Shown here one piece after another: positions 6,506 through 7,296 of a stretch of DNA of 7,296 nucleotides. This stretch comes from Bacteroidales bacterium (GTDB lineage Bacteria; Bacteroidota; Bacteroidia; Bacteroidales; Azobacteroidaceae): the NCBI GenBank assembly GCA_020860885.1, contig JAJBTS010000118.1, positions 1-7,296 of the forward strand. The letters are read 5' to 3'. The translations under genes and the position numbers were made by a program. Every line of letters starts with the position of its first letter. The first letter of the stretch is position 1. The notes below the pieces were generated by a model. That model ran no database searches and had not been told where the DNA came from. It saw only the letters and a list, made by a program, of their open reading frames with translations.

Positions 6506-6609
6506 ATGTAAGTAAAAGGTTACTCGCTATATAACTTCCTATTCCTTCCCCACTATGGGCATTGAAGTGCCCTGAACATCCGCAGGTTAAATCCTGACAG
6601 TACTTACAT
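6506..6609. repeat. 104-base intergenic segment with 9-base terminal inverted repeats
   Basis: ATGTAAGTA at 6506-6514 is repeated inverted as TACTTACAT at 6601-6609. Inside are smaller inverted repeats: AGGTTA/TAACTT (6517-6522 with 6532-6537, one wobble), GGGCA/TGCCC (6557-6561 with 6568-6572, 6-base loop) and CAGG/CCTG (6583-6586 with 6593-6596). Drawn together they form a branched, cloverleaf-like fold. The right repeat overlaps the last codons of the YdeI-family gene. It may be a MITE-like element, a structured 3' untranslated RNA, or coincidence. Confidence 0.3.
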
Positions 6610-7164
6610 AGGCTTCAAATTTTTGTTCAGTCTGTCAATAATCTTCTCCAACCGGGTTTGCCGGGTTGCCTCCGATTTAGCATCCAGATAAAATCCTGTA
6701 TAGGTTCTCTGCACAGAGGGCGACATAGCCAGCAAATTGCTATAAGCCGGTTCGTAAGGCTGAACAAGCTGTTTGAAAAGTTCTATCTGTTCATCGCCGA
6801 TGGCAACACGTGCGGAATTTTCCCACGAACCGTTTTTTCGGGCCTGATCAATGGCTTCCAGACCTTTCCCGGTCATTAAACCCTTATCTATTAGCTCCTG
6901 AGCTATTTTCTTATTTTTCTCAGACCACTTGCTTTTAGCTGTCCGGCGTGCAAAATACTTTTTATAGCTGTTCTCGTCGAGAGCTTGCATCTGACCGTCG
7001 ATCCAGCCATGGCAAAGCGCTTCTTCCAGAGCCTCCTGGGCGGTAAGTGTGGTCGGCCCGCCCTTTTTCCCAAATAACAACCATACACCGTTACTAGTAG
7101 TTCCATTCTTGCCCAACCATTCTCTAAATGATTTCCTATCAGGGAAATTTAAAGTCTCACTCAT
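6604..7164 (-). CDS. YdeI/OmpD-associated family protein
   Basis: A 186-residue soluble protein without a signal peptide or membrane segment. Diagnostic stretches are SFREWLGKNGTTSNGVWLLF near the N-terminus, LEEALCHGWIDGQ (about 46-58), the KYFARRTAKSKWSEKNKKIA core (about 69-88), LIDKGLMTGKGLEAIDQARK and NGSWEN. The C-terminal quarter (about 125-186) is the OmdA-like region with FYLDAKSEATRQTRLEKIID. Length and order match the YdeI/OmpD-associated family, often annotated as bacteriocin-protection proteins; the biochemical activity is not known, and the name rests on limited evidence. It is transcribed alone: a terminator follows it, and the next gene has its own promoter motif. The ATG at 7162-7164 gives the usual family N-terminus. 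Confidence 0.9.
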   Translation of the reverse strand: MSETLNFPDRKSFREWLGKNGTTSNGVWLLFGKKGGPTTLTAQEALEEALCHGWIDGQMQALDENSYKKYFARRTAKSKWSEKNKKIAQELIDKGLMTGKGLEAIDQARKNGSWENSARVAIGDEQIELFKQLVQPYEPAYSNLLAMSPSVQRTYTGFYLDAKSEATRQTRLEKIIDRLNKNLKPM

Positions 7165-7221
7165 ACGATAATATCTTTAAATACATATCTAATTGAATTT
7201 CCGGATAACAGATATTGTACG

Positions 7222-7229
7222 TAAAGATA
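7222..7229 (-). promoter_or_regulatory. Weak -7-like element (TATCTTTA) ahead of the YdeI-family gene
   Basis: TATCTTTA on the - strand differs from TAnnTTTG only in the last base and ends 58 bases before the ATG, the same spacing as the two better promoter candidates. A TTTAG lies about 18 bases upstream, where a -33 TTTG would be expected. The remaining bases to the window's right edge (7230-7296) are AT-rich and show no gene. Confidence 0.3.
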
Positions 7230-7296
7230 GAAAGTTATTTATAATTGCTAAACTTTGTAAGAAAAATTAGTTCTTATATCCTCACAAGATAAGAGA

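Noticed and set aside
6581..6600. Integron attC-like GTTRRRY sequence (GTTAAAT)
   Set aside because: There is no matching RYYYAAC partner with complementary arms and no integrase or cassette layout.
6426..6610. Open frame on the - strand through the intergenic region (residues such as LTCGCSGHFNAHSGEGIGSY)
   Set aside because: It has no ATG start, crosses the terminator and promoter, and shows no family resemblance that I recognise, so chance openness is the simplest explanation.
6461..6610. TPP or FMN riboswitch suggested by CTGAGA and CCCC/GGG patches
   Set aside because: The remaining conserved core sequences of either class are absent, and the downstream gene is a DMT transporter with no thiamine or flavin signal.
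7241..7260. Rightward TAAACTTTG as a promoter
   Set aside because: The spacing within the motif is one base too long for TAnnTTTG, and no rightward gene follows in the window.

Overview
The window looks like chromosomal DNA from a member of the Bacteroidota, most likely order Bacteroidales. Three things point there: an HU-HIG type histone-like protein at the left edge, a RarD/GNAT/MATE/OXA gene set with Bacteroidales-style protein sequences, and intergenic TAnnTTTG elements (the Bacteroidota -7 promoter motif) about 55-62 bases ahead of start codons. A family such as Dysgonomonadaceae or a relative is a guess. There is no phage, plasmid, IS element, CRISPR array, tRNA or rRNA.

Layout: the 3' end of an HU-like gene runs rightward (1-348) and converges on a leftward block filling the rest of the window. 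A hairpin at 369-406 separates them and can terminate from both sides. In transcription order the leftward genes are: a YdeI/OmpD-associated family protein (7164-6604), a terminator and promoter, an EamA/DMT transporter (6390-5482), a MATE transporter (5477-4100, split by a frameshift), a class D beta-lactamase (4015-3191), a RarD-type transporter (3117-2212), a tandem-GNAT acetyltransferase (2196-1375, with a probable frameshift at its end) and an alpha/beta hydrolase (1269-430). EamA-MATE (4-base gap) and rarD-GNAT (15-base gap) look like co-transcribed pairs.

Functionally the block leans towards coping with toxic compounds: one drug/cation efflux family, two DMT exporters, a beta-lactamase, an acetyltransferase, an esterase-like hydrolase and a protein from a family annotated as bacteriocin protection. 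Substrates cannot be read from the sequence, and the genes are not obviously one pathway.

The most solid unexpected observations are two single-base frame disruptions. One lies in an A7 run in the middle of the MATE gene; removing one base restores a 458-residue protein. The other is at the 3' end of the GNAT gene; removing one base restores a typical GNAT C-terminus. They are either real lesions or sequencing/assembly errors. A 104-base intergenic segment with 9-base perfect terminal inverted repeats (6506-6609) is the best candidate for something not explained by known features. I see no convincing new multi-gene system.
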